Source of the DNA: Pseudomonas tumuqii
Lineage (GTDB): Bacteria; Pseudomonadota; Gammaproteobacteria; Pseudomonadales; Pseudomonadaceae
DNA: 64,000 nt
Assembly: GCF_013184545.1 (NCBI RefSeq)
Contig: NZ_JAAOJA010000003.1
Location: 310,001-374,000 of the forward strand
Direction: 5' to 3'
The position numbers and the translations under genes were made by a program. The notes under the pieces were generated by a model. The model ran no database searches, had not been told where the DNA came from, and was given only the letters and a program-made list of their open reading frames with translations. Below, piece by piece: positions 28,398-39,834 of the stretch. The first letter of the stretch is position 1; the number at the start of each line of letters is the position of its first letter.

Positions 28398-31300
28398 TCA
28401 GGCTTGTGGCTTAGCGCCCTCGAACTGGCCAAGTGCCAGGGCCAGTTCACGCAACTGGCGCTGCTCGGTAGTGCGCATTTCATGGAGTTGCTGGCCTAAC
28501 GTGGGTGCGCCAAGTACGCCGTGCGGAGCTTGCTCGGCATTCTCGTTCCATTGTCTGTCATCGAAAATATCCAGCGGGGTCGATTCGGGTAGCGAGTCGA
28601 TACCGAAGATATTCGACAGGGTGCTGGCGCCGAACACGCCGCCATCACCACCGCCGAAGCCGAGGAAACCGGCCCCAGATCCGTCGCCCCCGCTCGGATC
28701 ACTGCTGGCGAAGACCTGGGCGAGGAAGCTTGGAGCCAGTGCGCCGTTATTGATGAAGATGTTGCCTAGTGTAGGAATACCGCTGCCCAGGGTCGGCTGT
28801 TCGAACAGCGGGGTAGGCAGCAAAGGCAAATCTGTCAGGGGTGGCGGCAGCGGCGGAGGCACAGGTGATAGCGGTGGGCTCGGCGGCAGCACGAAAGTGA
28901 CGGGTGGATAGGACTGGAATTCTGGATCGCCAGTCGTGCTGGCGAGCAGATAATCCTCCCCGATAATGCTGGTGGTCAATGCGTTGCCGGCAGCATCGGC
29001 AATACCGCTGCCAGTGGCATTCAAGCTGATGCCCAGTGAACCATTGCCGGCAATATCGCCGACGGTGATCTGGTAGGTTCGGCCGTCGATCTGTTGCACG
29101 GATTGGATAGTGCCGAGCGCATTGCCGGTGCTGGTCAGCGAAAAGTCATTGGCGTCTACCCCGGAAACGGCTTCGTTGAAGGTGAGGGTGAAGCGTACGG
29201 TGTTCGCTGACGTGGGTGATGGGTCCAGGCGTAGCAGATTTTCTGCGAGCGGGGCCGTGGTGTCGACGATCACCCCGGCACTGCTGTCGGCGCCATTCAG
29301 TGTCAGCACCAGGTTATTGCCCACACCATCACGGGCGCTGGCGCCATTCAGATCCAGGCTGCCGCCCAGTGCGATGCCGTCGATGTCGGTGTCGCCGGCC
29401 TGCACGCTGTACTGGAACACCAGTGCAGTGCTGCCGCTGCCGGAGACATAGCTGGCGTAACGGGTTACGCCGCCGATATCCAAGGCCAGGCGTGGCGTGC
29501 CGCCGGCAGTGTCGACGATCACCGCCTCGCTGGCATTGACGGTAAAGCTCAACACATCGCCGGCATTATAGGCGCCGCTTGCCGGCACGCTGACCGAGGC
29601 CACCACCGGATCGACGGCATCCACCCGCACGCCGCTGGTGGCGCCGGCGCCGTTCAGGGTGCTGTTGGCGTCGTTACCGACCGCATCGCGCAGGGTGCCG
29701 CCGTTACTGTCGATGTTGCCGGCTAGGGCTATGCCGTTGCTGTCGAGCTGGCCGCTGGCAACCGTCAGACGGAAGACCAGAGCGCTGCTGCCGGAACCGG
29801 ACAGGTAGTCGGCGAAGACGGTGCCGCCAGTATCCAGCGTGACGGCGATGCGCGGCGTGCCACCTGAGCTGTCGACCGCCACCGCATCGTTGAAGTTGAC
29901 GGTGAAATCGAGGTTCTGCCCGGCGACATAGGTGCCGTTGGCCGGTACCGACACTGAGCTCACGCTCGGCGCCACGCCGTCGATGACCAGGTCGTGCTGG
30001 CCGGCGATGGAATCGGCGCCGCCGAGGGCCGGTAGGGTGAGGATGGCATCGTCGCTGCTGGCGCTGCGAATGGTCGCGCCGTTCAGGGCCAGGGCGCCGG
30101 TGGACTGGTAATCGAGATCGGCGCTGAGGTCGCCTGCCTGCACGGTGTAGCTGAAGGTCAGCGTGTCGCTGCCGGAGCCGGACACGTAGGTGGCCAATCG
30201 GTCGGTGCTGCCGGTTTCCAGCAGCAACGTGGGCGAGCCACCGGCGGTATCCACGGTCACCGCCTGGTCGAGGGTAATCGTGACCGTAATACTGTCGCCG
30301 ATCTTGTAGCCGCCGTCCGGATTGGTCACGTTGACCGCGGTGATTTCCGGATTGATGCTGTTGACGGTAACGGTGATGGTGTCGCTATCAGTCTGAGTCC
30401 CACCGCTGCCGTTCAGCCCCAGATCGCTGCTGGTGATCTGCAGGCTGGCCGCGCCGTTGTAGCCAGGCGTGGGAGAGAAGATAAGCCCATTCAGCGCCGC
30501 GTTGATGTCGGCAATGCTGCCTTCGAAGGTCATGCTGCCGTCGTTGGCGCCGCTGCCAACGATAAAGCTCAAGCCGGTGGTGTCGGGCAGGGTGATCAGG
30601 CCGTTGCTGCCGGTCAGCGTCACTCGCACCGTGCCGCCTCCCGCGTCGACATCGCTGAGGGAAATCAGGTTGCCGTTGCCGCTGCTGAAGATCAGCGCGG
30701 CGTCCTGATCGACCGCCTGGGCGCCGGGCACGCTGTTGACCGGTGCGTCATTCACCGCCGTCACCATCAACATGAGGGTGTCGGTATCGTCGAGGTTGCC
30801 GCCGCTACCGCTGTTGCCGCCATCATCGATGCTGACGGTAAGCACCACATTACTGGTCGAGTTCAATGCCGTCTGGAAGCTGAGCGCATTGGCAGCGATA
30901 AAGGCGTTGAGATCGGTGATGCTGCCCGACAGGGTCAGGCTACCGGTACCCGAGCCGGCCACGACGACCCCGGCGGCGCTGGTAGCACTCAAGGTGCCCG
31001 AGGCCACCGAGAAGGTCGCGGTAACCGAGCTGCTACCGGCGTCCACGTCGGCGAAGCTAATGCCGGTCAAGGCAGTGCTGACATCTTCATTGATGCTGAT
31101 CGAGACCGGTAGCGTGACCACGGGCGCGTCATTAACCGCGCTCACCTGCAGGGTGGTGGTATCGCTGTCGCTCTGCGCGCCGCCGGAGCCGGTATTACCG
31201 CTGTCATTGATAGCCACCGTAAGGGTCACGTCGGTGGTGGCATTGGCGGCGGTGGTATAGGTCAGGTTGCTGCCCGCGATAAAGGCGTTGACGTTGGCAA

Positions 31301-34300
31301 CGGTGCCGGTCAGGGTCAGGGCACTGCTGCTGCCGCCAACGGTTACACCGCCGCCGCTGGTGGCCGCCAGCGTTCCCGAGGCGACCGACAGAGTGGCGAT
31401 AACGCTGCCACCACCGGCGTCGACATCGCTGAAGGAAATACCGGTCAAAGTACTGGCCGTGTCTTCAGTAACGCCGATGCTGGCCGGGACGCTCACCACG
31501 GGCGCATCGTTGACTGCCGTGACGCTCAGGGTAACGGTGGTGGAGTCCGCTTCGGATGAACCGGTGCCGCTATTGCCCGGGTCGGTACCCGTATTGCCGC
31601 CATCATCGACAGCGACCGTCAGGGTGACATCGCCGGTGGCGTTGCCGGCCGTGGTGAAGCCCAGGCCGCTGGCCGCGATAAAGGTGTTGATATCGGCAAT
31701 CGAGCCGGTCAGCGTCAGGCTGGCGGTGCCGCTACCGGCGACAGCCACATTGCCGCCGCTGGTGGCGGAGAGGCTTCCCGAGCCGACCGAGAAGGTAACC
31801 GTCACCGTGCCGCCAGCTGCATCGACATCGGCAAAGCTGATCCCGGTCAGCGCGCTGGCCACATCCTCAGTCACGCCGATGGAACCGGGCGCGGTGATGA
31901 CCGGCGCATCGTTGACGCTGGTCACCGCAACGGTGGCGGCTATCGATACGGCGCTGCTGTCCACGCCACCGTTACTGGTGCCGCCGTTATCGGTGATGCT
32001 GGTGAGCGTCACCACGCGGCTGGTGGTGTCGGGGGTTTCGCTGGCATTGCGGTAGCCCATGGCGTCGACCAGGGTCTGCGCCGTCGCAGTGCTCAAGCCG
32101 CCGGCCACGCTAAGGGTGACGGTGGCGGTACTGCCGATCACGCTGACGCTGTAATCGATGGCGTTGCCGCCCGTGGTGGTGCCGCTGGTGCCGTTGGTCA
32201 GCGTAATGTCGGTGCCATCGACGCTGACTATCTCGCTGGCGCCATCCGCCAGATTGCTGACCGTCAAGGCCAAGCCGGTGATGGTCTGGCCGGCTTCGAT
32301 GGTGCTGATGCTCACGCCGCTGAACAGATCGACCGCTGCACCGTTCTCGGTATAGGTCGGGGTGCCGCCGGTAGCCGAAAGCGTCGGTGCATCGTTCACC
32401 CCAGTGACGCCTACGGTGGTGTCAACCGAGCTGCTCGCACCATCGCCGTCACTGACACTGATGCTCACAGTGCGAGTGCTGGTATTCGGGTCGGCGGTAT
32501 TGCTGTTGCTGTAAGTGAGCGCCTGAACCAAGGTGCTCACCCGGGCGGCTGTGGCGTTGCTGTTGAGCGTTACTATCAGGTTGTCGCTGCCCGAACCGGT
32601 GCCGCCGGCGGCAATGGTGCCGATGGTTACACCGCCGACGGACAGGCTGCTGCCCAGGGTCATCCCGGCGGACAGTGCCACCGTGCCGGTGGTATCGATG
32701 GCCAACACATCCTCACTGGCTTGCTTGTTGGCGGTAATCGACACAGTCAGATTGCCGCCGTTGAAATCCGCCGAGTCGCTGTCGGCTATGACCACTGCAG
32801 TGCCGGTGTCGAGGAACACGGCGCTGCCACCCTCGGTGAAGCTCGGGTTATCACCGGCCAGGTTGTCGATGCTGGGCGCGGCATTGGTATTGCTGACAGT
32901 GATGCCGTTGCCGGTCAGGTCAGCCACGGTTATAGCCGCATCGGCGCCTGCGGCCCAGTCTTCGGCGGCCGCCAGGTTGTAAGTCGTCGCATCCGTGGAG
33001 CTGGTGCCATCCTTGTTGATGATCGCCAGCAACGCCGTCTTGTCGGTCGCGTTTAGGGTGAGTATAAAGCTGGTGCCGGAGTCGATCTCGACATTGCTGG
33101 TATCGGTGAGGGTGTAGGTCGCACCGCCTTCGCCAGTGAAGGTGAACTTGTTGGCGACTATGTCATTGCTCGCGCCACTCGCCGAGAGGAAACCGCTGCC
33201 GCTGACCACCACCGTGCCAGTGCTGGCGTCGTAAGTGGCGCTGGTGATAACCGGCGCCGCCACGTTGCTGACGGTGATGCCGTTGCCGGTCAGGTCGGCG
33301 ATCACCACCGCGGCGTCGGCGCCCGCTGCCCAGTCCTCGGCCGCGGCCAGGTTGAAGGTGGTGCCGCTGGTGGAACTGGTGCCGTTCTTGTTCGCGATCA
33401 GGTTGAGTGCTGCCCGGTCGGTGGCCGACAGGCTCAGGGTGAAGGCGGTGCCGGAGGTGATCTCGACATTACTGGTATCGGTTAGTGTATGGGTCGCGCC
33501 GCCCTCGCCAGTCAGGGTGAACTTGTTGGCGACTATGTCGTTGGTGGCGCCGTTCGCCGAGAGGAAACCGCTGCCGGTCACCACCAAGACGCCGGTGCTG
33601 GCGTCGTAGGTGGCGCTGGTGATGGCCGGGACGGCGACATTGCTCGCGGTGATGCCGTTGCCGGTCGCGTCGACCACGTTCAGCGTCGCATCCGCACCGG
33701 CGGCCCAGTCTTCGGCGGCGGACAGGTTGTAGGTGGTGCCTCCGGTCGAGCCGGTGCCGTTCTTGTTGACGAGCAGGTTGATCGCGGCGCGATCGGTGGC
33801 GCTCAGGGTCAGCGTGAATGCCGTGCCGGAGCTGAGCTCGACATTGGACGAGTCGGTCAGCGTATAAGTGGCCCCGCCCTCGCCGGTCAGGGTGAACTTG
33901 TTGGCGACTATGTCGTTGGTGGCGCCCTGCCTGGACAGGAATCCGGTGCCGGTGACGGCCAGGACGCCGGTGCTGGCATCGTAGGTGGCGCTGGTAATCG
34001 CGGGGATGGCCACGTTGCTTGCAGTGAATGGACTGAGGCTGTCTGCCACGTTCAGTGCGGCATTCGCCCCGGCGGCCCAGTCTTCTGCCGCTGTGAAGCG
34101 GTAGCTCGAGATGTCGGTCGAAAGGCCGCCGTTCTTGTTGACGATCAGGTTGACGCCGGCCTTGTCGGTGGCGCTGAGCGTCAGGGTGAACGACGTGCCC
34201 GACGTGATCTCGACGTTGGCGGTGTCGGTCAGCGCATAGAACGTGCCGCCTTCACCTCTGAGAGAGAACTTGTTGGCGACTATGTCGTTGGTGGCGCCCG

Positions 34301-37300
34301 ACGCGCTGAGGAAACCGCTGCCGGTGACCACCAGCACGCCGGTGGCGGCGTTGTAGGTGGCGTTGGTGATGCTGGGGATCGCGACGTTGCTGACGGTCAC
34401 GCCGTTGCCGGTCGGGTCGGCGACCGTCACGGCCGGATCGGCACCGCTGGCCCAATCTTCGGCCGCGGCCAGGTTGAAGGTAGTGCCGCCGGTGGAGCTG
34501 GTGCCGTTCTTGTTGACGATCTGGTTGAGCGCGGCTTTGTCCGTGGCGCTCAGGGTCAGGCTGAAACTGGTGCCAGAGCTGATCTCGACATTGGACGAAT
34601 CGGTCAGGGTATAGGTCGCCCCGCCCTCGCCGGTCAGGGTGAGCTTGTTGGCGATGATGTCGTTGGTAGCGCCCGACGCGCTGAGAAAGCCGCTGCCGGT
34701 GACCACCAGCACGCCGGTGGTGGCGTTATAGGTGGCGCTGGTGATGGCTGGAGCAGGGACATTGGATACCGTAACTCCATTGCTGGCATCGGCAATATCG
34801 CTGGCATTGATAACGCTGTTCCAGTCGTCGGCCGCGGCCAGGTTGTAAGTCGTGGTGCCGGTGGAACTGCTGCCGTTCTTGTTGAACATCTGCTCGACCG
34901 CCGCACGGTCGGTGGCATTGAGCGTGACCGAGAATGCGCTGGCACTGCTGACGTCCACAGAGGAGCTGGTCAGGGTATAGGTCGTACCGCCCTCGCCGGT
35001 CAGGGTCAAGGCGGATACCGTGATGTCATTGCTCCCGCCCGGGGTGCCGACCAGGTTGCTGCCGGTCACGGACAGGGTATGGGTCGCCGAATCGTAGGTG
35101 GCGCTGGTGATGGTCGGCGAAGTGACGTTGCTGACCGTGATGCCATTGCTGGTCAGATCGGCGGCCGAACCGACGGTGGCATCCCAGCCTGCCGCGCCGG
35201 CCAGGTTGAACGTGGTGCCGCCCACCGCGGTGGTGCCCGCCTTGTTCAGCAGGCCATTGATCGCGAGCTTGTCGGTGGCGTTCAAGGTCACCGAAAAGGC
35301 CGTGGCGCTGCTGGCCGTCACGCTCCCCGAGGTCAGGGTATAGGTACCGCCGCCCTGGCCGGTCACCGTCAGCTTGCTGACATCGATGGTGTCGCCGGTG
35401 ACCATGTCGGCCCCAGTGACGGACAGCACGCCGGTGCTGGCGTCGTAGGTGGCCGAGGTGATAGCGGTGGGCGACCAGGCCGAATCCGTCACACCACCGG
35501 TGGTGGTCACGTTCTCACCCCCGGTGTTAGCGCCTGCACCGTTACTGGCAGTGTCTCCGCCCCCATTTTGGTTGCCACCTTTGGCACCACCCGCGCCATA
35601 GTTGGCATTGTCGGTGCCGCTGAGATCGACACTGCCGCTGTTGTAGTGCAAGGTTCCTTTGTTCCAGATGCCCCCCACGCCAATACCACCATTGGCATTG
35701 TCGGCAATATTGGCACTTCCCGAGCCGCCGCCGCCCGCGCCCAAGTTATTGGTGACCGTGGTCGAAGACATATAAACCGTTGCGCCAGCGGCAATATAGA
35801 GGCCGCCCACGGCATTGCCGCCAGCGCCGGTAGCGGCCGCTCCTGATGCCGCTGCACCGGCGCCGCCGCCGCCAATAAATCCGGTGCCAGCACTGCCTGC
35901 GCCACCACCCACGCCACCGGACGAAAATCCCCCTACTGAAGTGCCACCCGCACCGCCGGCTGTGCTGCCACCCGTGCCTGCTTGAGCAGATTGATTGTAG
36001 AAACCGCCATTTCCCCCGGTACCGCCGCCGCCCGCGGTGCCGGCGTAACTGCCGGAATAGGCGCCGCCATTGCCGCCGCCCTTGCCGCCAAACCCGCCGC
36101 CGCCGCCGCCGCCGTAACCGTAACCAGTGCCACCGCCGTTGCCCCCGCCAGCAGCAGCCTTGTTGGCGGTAATGGATGAGTTTTTCAGGGTGAGCGTACC
36201 GCCGGTGATATTGATACCCGCACCCAATGCATCACCACCATTGAGGCTGTTGTAGGCGCCGCCATTGCCGTAAACCAGGCCCTTGGTGATGACCAGACCG
36301 TCCAGGGTCACGGTACCGGTGCTCATGGTGAATACGCGGCTGTTGTGGTTGGCGTCGACTGTGACATCGGCCGTACCGTTGTCATCCCGATCGCCGTCGA
36401 TCGTCAGGTTTTTGTTGAGCGTGAGCTGACCCTGGGTCAGCGTGATGGTCATGTCGCTGTTGAAGGTGATGGTGTCGTCCGAGGTGGCCACGGCGATCGC
36501 CTCGCGCAGCGACAGCCCGGCACCGTCACCGGTCTCGGTCGCGAGGTTAGTAGTACCGGCCAGCTCGTCGGCATTGGTGGTAACGGTCAAGGTGGCCAGG
36601 CTGAAGTCGTAGCCGGCCAAGGCCGCGCTGGCAAAAGGCACGGCGGTTTCGATCGTACCGGTGCGGGTTTCCAGTTGCCAGTCGCCACCGGCGCCGGTGC
36701 GGTTGCTCGACGCGGCGATGTCGGCGCCGGTCAATTGCGCGAACGCGTTGACGAACTGCTCTCCCGCGCCGCCTTGCGCCAGATTGCAGGAGTAAATCAG
36801 GATGTCGCCATCGGGCCGCAGCGACTGGCCAATCTGCGCCAGTTGCTCGGCATGCCCGCTCAGGCTGTCATTGCTAAGAAAGGTACTGCCCAGCCACAGG
36901 TTGGCCTCATGGCCTTCACCGACGATCACGACGGAGGCGATGTCCGAGCGCTCGCTCAGGTAATCGGCCATTTGCTGCAAACCGTCCTGGCCGGCTTGCA
37001 GCATCACCAGTTCGGTGTCCGCCGCGCGTCCCGCCAGGAGCGCGTCGGGATCGCGTACGCGCGAGTCGACAAAAATGACGGTGACGCCGGCAGGCGAGGG
37101 CATGGCCGCATCCTCACCGGCCCCGTCGCCCGGCGACTGGGCATCCCCGGTGTTGACCTGACCGGTCGACTCTGCAGGGGTATCGACCGCAGTCTGGCTC
37201 GCCTCGGTCGGGCTGGGCGTCTGCGCATCGCTGGCCTGAGCTGCGGCGGCGGCCTCGACCGCCAGCGCGCCGTCGAACATCATGCGCGGCTCGAGAACCT

Positions 37301-37379
37301 GGATCAGCGGGGAGCGAAGAGACAACCGGGCCTTGTCGGTCGAATAGAGGGACGGGTTAGTGCGCTTGCTCCACCACAT
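28398..37379 (-). CDS. Giant (2993-residue) DUF4347/LEPR-type surface adhesin
   Basis: The ATG has a GAGG SD 8 bases upstream. The order is: a polar N-terminus without a classical signal peptide but with the motif [10 protein letters not shown] (29-38); a DUF4347 domain (about 98-260) with G-E-G-H (His157) and I-Y-S-C-N-L (Cys198); a C-S-L-R-E-A-I-like beta-helix segment (about 262-400); a very Gly-rich stretch (about 410-625); seven about 124-residue repeats (about 638-1505); several cadherin-like/VCBS-type modules each ending A-V-N-D-A-P; Ig-like modules with I-T-V-x-x-V-x-x-P; a Pro-rich linker; and a polar helical C-terminus. No RTX repeats, LPXTG or autotransporter barrel. Probably a secreted or cell-surface adhesin exported by the nearby TolC/HlyD set. 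Confidence 0.9.
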   Translation of the reverse strand: MWWSKRTNPSLYSTDKARLSLRSPLIQVLEPRMMFDGALAVEAAAAAQASDAQTPSPTEASQTAVDTPAESTGQVNTGDAQSPGDGAGEDAAMPSPAGVTVIFVDSRVRDPDALLAGRAADTELVMLQAGQDGLQQMADYLSERSDIASVVIVGEGHEANLWLGSTFLSNDSLSGHAEQLAQIGQSLRPDGDILIYSCNLAQGGAGEQFVNAFAQLTGADIAASSNRTGAGGDWQLETRTGTIETAVPFASAALAGYDFSLATLTVTTNADELAGTTNLATETGDGAGLSLREAIAVATSDDTITFNSDMTITLTQGQLTLNKNLTIDGDRDDNGTADVTVDANHNSRVFTMSTGTVTLDGLVITKGLVYGNGGAYNSLNGGDALGAGINITGGTLTLKNSSITANKAAAGGGNGGGTGYGYGGGGGGGFGGKGGGNGGAYSGSYAGTAGGGGTGGNGGFYNQSAQAGTGGSTAGGAGGTSVGGFSSGGVGGGAGSAGTGFIGGGGAGAAASGAAATGAGGNAVGGLYIAAGATVYMSSTTVTNNLGAGGGGSGSANIADNANGGIGVGGIWNKGTLHYNSGSVDLSGTDNANYGAGGAKGGNQNGGGDTASNGAGANTGGENVTTTGGVTDSAWSPTAITSATYDASTGVLSVTGADMVTGDTIDVSKLTVTGQGGGTYTLTSGSVTASSATAFSVTLNATDKLAINGLLNKAGTTAVGGTTFNLAGAAGWDATVGSAADLTSNGITVSNVTSPTITSATYDSATHTLSVTGSNLVGTPGGSNDITVSALTLTGEGGTTYTLTSSSVDVSSASAFSVTLNATDRAAVEQMFNKNGSSSTGTTTYNLAAADDWNSVINASDIADASNGVTVSNVPAPAITSATYNATTGVLVVTGSGFLSASGATNDIIANKLTLTGEGGATYTLTDSSNVEISSGTSFSLTLSATDKAALNQIVNKNGTSSTGGTTFNLAAAEDWASGADPAVTVADPTGNGVTVSNVAIPSITNATYNAATGVLVVTGSGFLSASGATNDIVANKFSLRGEGGTFYALTDTANVEITSGTSFTLTLSATDKAGVNLIVNKNGGLSTDISSYRFTAAEDWAAGANAALNVADSLSPFTASNVAIPAITSATYDASTGVLAVTGTGFLSRQGATNDIVANKFTLTGEGGATYTLTDSSNVELSSGTAFTLTLSATDRAAINLLVNKNGTGSTGGTTYNLSAAEDWAAGADATLNVVDATGNGITASNVAVPAITSATYDASTGVLVVTGSGFLSANGATNDIVANKFTLTGEGGATHTLTDTSNVEITSGTAFTLSLSATDRAALNLIANKNGTSSTSGTTFNLAAAEDWAAGADAAVVIADLTGNGITVSNVAAPVITSATYDASTGTVVVSGSGFLSASGASNDIVANKFTFTGEGGATYTLTDTSNVEIDSGTSFILTLNATDKTALLAIINKDGTSSTDATTYNLAAAEDWAAGADAAITVADLTGNGITVSNTNAAPSIDNLAGDNPSFTEGGSAVFLDTGTAVVIADSDSADFNGGNLTVSITANKQASEDVLAIDTTGTVALSAGMTLGSSLSVGGVTIGTIAAGGTGSGSDNLIVTLNSNATAARVSTLVQALTYSNSNTADPNTSTRTVSISVSDGDGASSSVDTTVGVTGVNDAPTLSATGGTPTYTENGAAVDLFSGVSISTIEAGQTITGLALTVSNLADGASEIVSVDGTDITLTNGTSGTTTGGNAIDYSVSVIGSTATVTLSVAGGLSTATAQTLVDAMGYRNASETPDTTSRVVTLTSITDNGGTSNGGVDSSAVSIAATVAVTSVNDAPVITAPGSIGVTEDVASALTGISFADVDAAGGTVTVTFSVGSGSLSATSGGNVAVAGSGTASLTLTGSIADINTFIAASGLGFTTAGNATGDVTLTVAVDDGGNTGTDPGNSGTGSSEADSTTVTLSVTAVNDAPVVSVPASIGVTEDTASTLTGISFSDVDAGGGSVIATLSVASGTLAATSGGGVTVGGSSSALTLTGTVANVNAFIAGSNLTYTTAANATTDVTLTVAINDSGNTGSGGAQSDSDTTTLQVSAVNDAPVVTLPVSISINEDVSTALTGISFADVDAGSSSVTATFSVASGTLSATSAAGVVVAGSGTGSLTLSGSITDLNAFIAANALSFQTALNSTSNVVLTVSIDDGGNSGSGGNLDDTDTLMLMVTAVNDAPVNSVPGAQAVDQDAALIFSSGNGNLISLSDVDAGGGTVRVTLTGSNGLITLPDTTGLSFIVGSGANDGSMTFEGSIADINAALNGLIFSPTPGYNGAASLQITSSDLGLNGSGGTQTDSDTITVTVNSINPEITAVNVTNPDGGYKIGDSITVTITLDQAVTVDTAGGSPTLLLETGSTDRLATYVSGSGSDTLTFSYTVQAGDLSADLDYQSTGALALNGATIRSASSDDAILTLPALGGADSIAGQHDLVIDGVAPSVSSVSVPANGTYVAGQNLDFTVNFNDAVAVDSSGGTPRIAVTLDTGGTVFADYLSGSGSSALVFRLTVASGQLDSNGIALAGNIDSNGGTLRDAVGNDANSTLNGAGATSGVRVDAVDPVVASVSVPASGAYNAGDVLSFTVNASEAVIVDTAGGTPRLALDIGGVTRYASYVSGSGSTALVFQYSVQAGDTDIDGIALGGSLDLNGASARDGVGNNLVLTLNGADSSAGVIVDTTAPLAENLLRLDPSPTSANTVRFTLTFNEAVSGVDANDFSLTSTGNALGTIQSVQQIDGRTYQITVGDIAGNGSLGISLNATGSGIADAAGNALTTSIIGEDYLLASTTGDPEFQSYPPVTFVLPPSPPLSPVPPPLPPPLTDLPLLPTPLFEQPTLGSGIPTLGNIFINNGALAPSFLAQVFASSDPSGGDGSGAGFLGFGGGDGGVFGASTLSNIFGIDSLPESTPLDIFDDRQWNENAEQAPHGVLGAPTLGQQLHEMRTTEQRQLRELALALGQFEGAKPQA
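32865..35468 (-). repeat. Seven in-frame tandem repeats (about 372 bp each) inside the giant gene
   Basis: Each unit encodes about 124 residues beginning [13 protein letters not shown] and containing [23 protein letters not shown] and [10 protein letters not shown], ending G-N-G-I-T-V-S-N-V. The central units are the most alike (long identical DNA runs such as around 33530, 33900, 34270 and 34650); the first two units are more divergent. The spacing and identity suggest growth by unequal recombination. Confidence 0.88.
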
Positions 37380-37456
37380 GAGAATTGCCTCACTGCTCGC
37401 GCGCGAGGCGCAGAAACGGTTGTTCTTGGGTTGTTTCAGCGCAGCGCGCTGACAGG

Positions 37457-38281
37457 CTAGTTGTTACTGGCCCGGATCACATGGGCCATGCTGCCGGCGC
37501 CATCGTTCCAGAACGACAGGTCGCTGTACTGCGCAAACAGGTCCGGTGGCAAGATGGTTCGTCGGAACTCTGCACCGACCTTGGGTCGTACGCGGTGCAA
37601 GCCGGACAATCCCAAGGCCTGGTCGAACTCGGGGGCGTCGTAGCTCAGGCTATCGAAATCGTGGGGATGCCAAGGTTCGTCGATAAAATCGTAGACCAGA
37701 CGCAGCACCTTCTCCGGCGCCTGGACTAGCAGATCATAGTCCACCAGCAGCAGGGAGCCGGCATGCTCGCCGTAATAGGCTTCTTTCAGCGCCGCCCAGG
37801 CAAAACCTACCAGGCGATTGCGCTGGGCCAGGGTCTCGACCCGGCTGTAGACGGTGTTGCGCTCGGCATCGTCGTTGAACAGTTTGGTGTTTTCGTAGGG
37901 ATTGGCCCGGTACAGGCGTTCGAGACTGTCCATCACCCAGGCCACATTGCGCACGCAGGCGATGACCTTGGCTTGGGGAAACAGGTCGAGCAGCGCCGGC
38001 AGCTTGGCGCTCCACATGCGGTTGGTGTCGAACACCAGCGTGTTGTCGAGGTGCTCGGCGTAGTAACTGTCGAACAGCCCCCGTAACAGACGCCGGCGCG
38101 TGCCCTGATCGATCACCGGGCCGAACTCGCTACCGGCACTGAACTGCCCCAGCATGCTGGAAAACAGCGCCCCCACCGGACTGCTCATGCCGGCATGAAA
38201 GCGCGGGTTCTGCAGCAGCATCGCCGAGAGTAAGGTCGAACCGGCACGGGGCAGGCCGGAAATAAAATGAAACGATGACAA
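37457..38281 (-). CDS. PAPS-dependent sulfotransferase family protein
   Basis: About 274 residues. The 5'-phosphosulfate loop [10 protein letters not shown] lies at the extreme N-terminus, and the 3'-phosphate-binding segment [12 protein letters not shown] follows near residue 110. I place the start at the TTG at 38281, which has an AGGAG SD 6 bases before it; an ATG at 38323 would add 14 unconserved residues. The enzyme transfers sulfate from PAPS to a protein or glycan. It lies 77 bases upstream of the giant adhesin on the same strand, and an APS kinase is divergent from it, which suggests the adhesin or its glycan as substrate (inference). Confidence 0.87.
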   Translation of the reverse strand: MSSFHFISGLPRAGSTLLSAMLLQNPRFHAGMSSPVGALFSSMLGQFSAGSEFGPVIDQGTRRRLLRGLFDSYYAEHLDNTLVFDTNRMWSAKLPALLDLFPQAKVIACVRNVAWVMDSLERLYRANPYENTKLFNDDAERNTVYSRVETLAQRNRLVGFAWAALKEAYYGEHAGSLLLVDYDLLVQAPEKVLRLVYDFIDEPWHPHDFDSLSYDAPEFDQALGLSGLHRVRPKVGAEFRRTILPPDLFAQYSDLSFWNDGAGSMAHVIRASNN

Positions 38282-38323
38282 TGCAAACTCCTTCTCGCAC
38301 TTGCCTTGGCAATGCGTACTCAT

Positions 38324-39174
38324 TCCGCATCGGTTGTGTGAGCGATAGCGTTAAAGCACCTGAGTGACCATTTAAACCATGCAATCTGTATTTAGCCTAG
38401 CGCCATCATTCCAAAGCGTCCTTTTCACCGCTAAAAATCCGGCGGCTGTGCCCAAACACTCTAATCCCTACCCCTACAGGGCTTTACTTCTCCAGTAGCG
38501 GGTGCAGCCACGTCGCTCACGCCCATGCCCAGCGAGACCTTCGATTATCGGGGCGCTTCGCCTGTGAGCGACCCGCCTTCTGCGCTGGTCTGATCCGGCG
38601 GATTGGCCAACCCGGTGGCCATGGCTGGCCCCCAGGTGGGCGCCAGTGGTGACAGCCAGCCCTGGGGTACCAGGCAATCATCTTCTCCGCACGCGACTGA
38701 GCGGGACCTTAATGTCAAGAAGTGCAGAGCGAGATAGCCGCGCCTCTTGACGGGTCGCTGCAACACGGCGCAAGGCGCGGCGCAGCTGTCGAAAAGCACT
38801 GGTGGCAGTTCACCATACTGAGCCAGGCCGGTCCTCGGGCCGAGCGCTTGGCCGGCACTGAACGGCCTTGGCATCCATCAAGCAAAGCGTCGCCCCTCGG
38901 AGGACCATGCCGCTATCATCGCCTGAACGCTGCAGCAGCACAGAAGGGCAGGCGAAGCCTGAGCGGGACACAGTCGAGATCATATGCAATCTTGGCACCG
39001 CCTTGTCTCTGCTCGCCCGGTTCTTTTATCGTTCGATCCTGCTGGGGCCTGCGACGCCTGCCAGTGCACAGGGAGAAATGTGCTGGGCGCCGGGGGCCGG
39101 CCATTGATAGGTGTTACCAGAAGCGCCCCCGGCCGCATCGACTCATCGAACAACTGTCCCTCGAGGTCTTGATT
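38324..39174. other. 851-base non-coding region between sulfotransferase and APS kinase genes
   Basis: No credible ORF on either strand; open frames here lack SDs and family features. The left part (38330-38470) is AT-richer than the surroundings and should hold the promoter of the sulfotransferase-adhesin-TolC operon. An inverted repeat GTCGCTCAC / GTGAGCGAC spans about 38512-38572. The right part should hold the APS kinase promoter. The length is unusual for a divergent gap and leaves room for regulatory sites or a small RNA. Confidence 0.5.
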
Positions 39175-39792
39175 ATGCCGCTGGATGAATTGCTTACTCC
39201 CCCCGATCGCCAGCAGCGCGAGGCGCGCCAGGATCATCGCGGGGTCGCACTGCTGTTGACCGGTTTGCCGGCCGCCGGCAAATCGACACTGGCCCACGCT
39301 TTGGAGGCACGGCTCTTGGCTCTGGGTGGTCAATGCCTGGTGCTCGATGGCGACCGGCTGCGCGCGGGGCTCAACCAAGACCTTGGTTTTACCGAAAGCG
39401 AACGCCAGGAAAATCTGCGCCGCGCCGCCGAAGTGGCCGCTCTGCTGGTTGAGGCCGGCATGGTGGTGCCCATGGCCATGATTGCGCCCCTGGCCAGTCA
39501 CCGGCAGTTGCTGGCCGAACGCCTGGGCGCCGATTACCGCGAGGTGTGGTGTCGGGCCGCGCTACACACCTGCGAGCGACGCGACCCCAAGGGCCACTAC
39601 GCCTTGGCCAGGGCCGGGAAACTCGCTGATTTCACCGGGGTTTCGGCCCCTTACGAGCCACCGCAGACGCCAGCCCTGATACTCGACTGCGACACCCGGA
39701 GTGTGGCGCAGAATGTCAAACGGTTGCTGCAGTGGATGGCCACAGAAAGGTTGCTGGGCCCGAGCTTGCAGCGCGCATTAAGCTCGCACTGA
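39175..39792 (+). CDS. cysC: Adenylylsulfate (APS) kinase
   Basis: 205 residues from the ATG with GAGG 8 bases upstream. P-loop G-L-P-A-A-G-K-S-T (about 29-37), then the APS kinase signatures L-D-G-D-R-L-R-x-G-L-N-x-D-L-G-F and R-x-E-N-L-R-R-A-A-E-V-A, I-A-P-L-A-S-H-R, and D-P-K-G-H-Y. It makes PAPS from APS and ATP in the cytoplasm. A stand-alone cysC beside a sulfotransferase, away from cysDN, points to PAPS supply for sulfation and not only assimilation. The stop is 42 bases from the convergent M50-HlyD gene. Confidence 0.92.
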   Translation: MPLDELLTPPDRQQREARQDHRGVALLLTGLPAAGKSTLAHALEARLLALGGQCLVLDGDRLRAGLNQDLGFTESERQENLRRAAEVAALLVEAGMVVPMAMIAPLASHRQLLAERLGADYREVWCRAALHTCERRDPKGHYALARAGKLADFTGVSAPYEPPQTPALILDCDTRSVAQNVKRLLQWMATERLLGPSLQRALSSH

Positions 39793-39834
39793 ACCGCACA
39801 GTCCTGGTCAACCCGTGCTCGATTCAGCGGCCGG

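Noticed and set aside
32865..35468. CRISPR-like array
   Set aside because: The repeats are about 372 bp, in frame, and encode protein; there are no short direct repeats with unique spacers.
33489..35846. Long plus-strand open frame (about 785 codons) opposite the giant adhesin gene
   Set aside because: It is a shadow of the Gly/Ala/Thr-rich repeats on the minus strand: low-complexity composition, no SD, and its periodicity follows the adhesin repeats.
28398..37379. Classical RTX-type type I secretion substrate
   Set aside because: No G-G-x-G-x-D-x-U-x repeats and no RTX-type C-terminus were seen; the C-terminus is Pro-rich then polar helical.
38722..39174. In-frame upstream extension of the APS kinase
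   Set aside because: Rich in Cys/Arg/Pro without conserved features, while the ATG at 39175 has a good SD and matches the family start.
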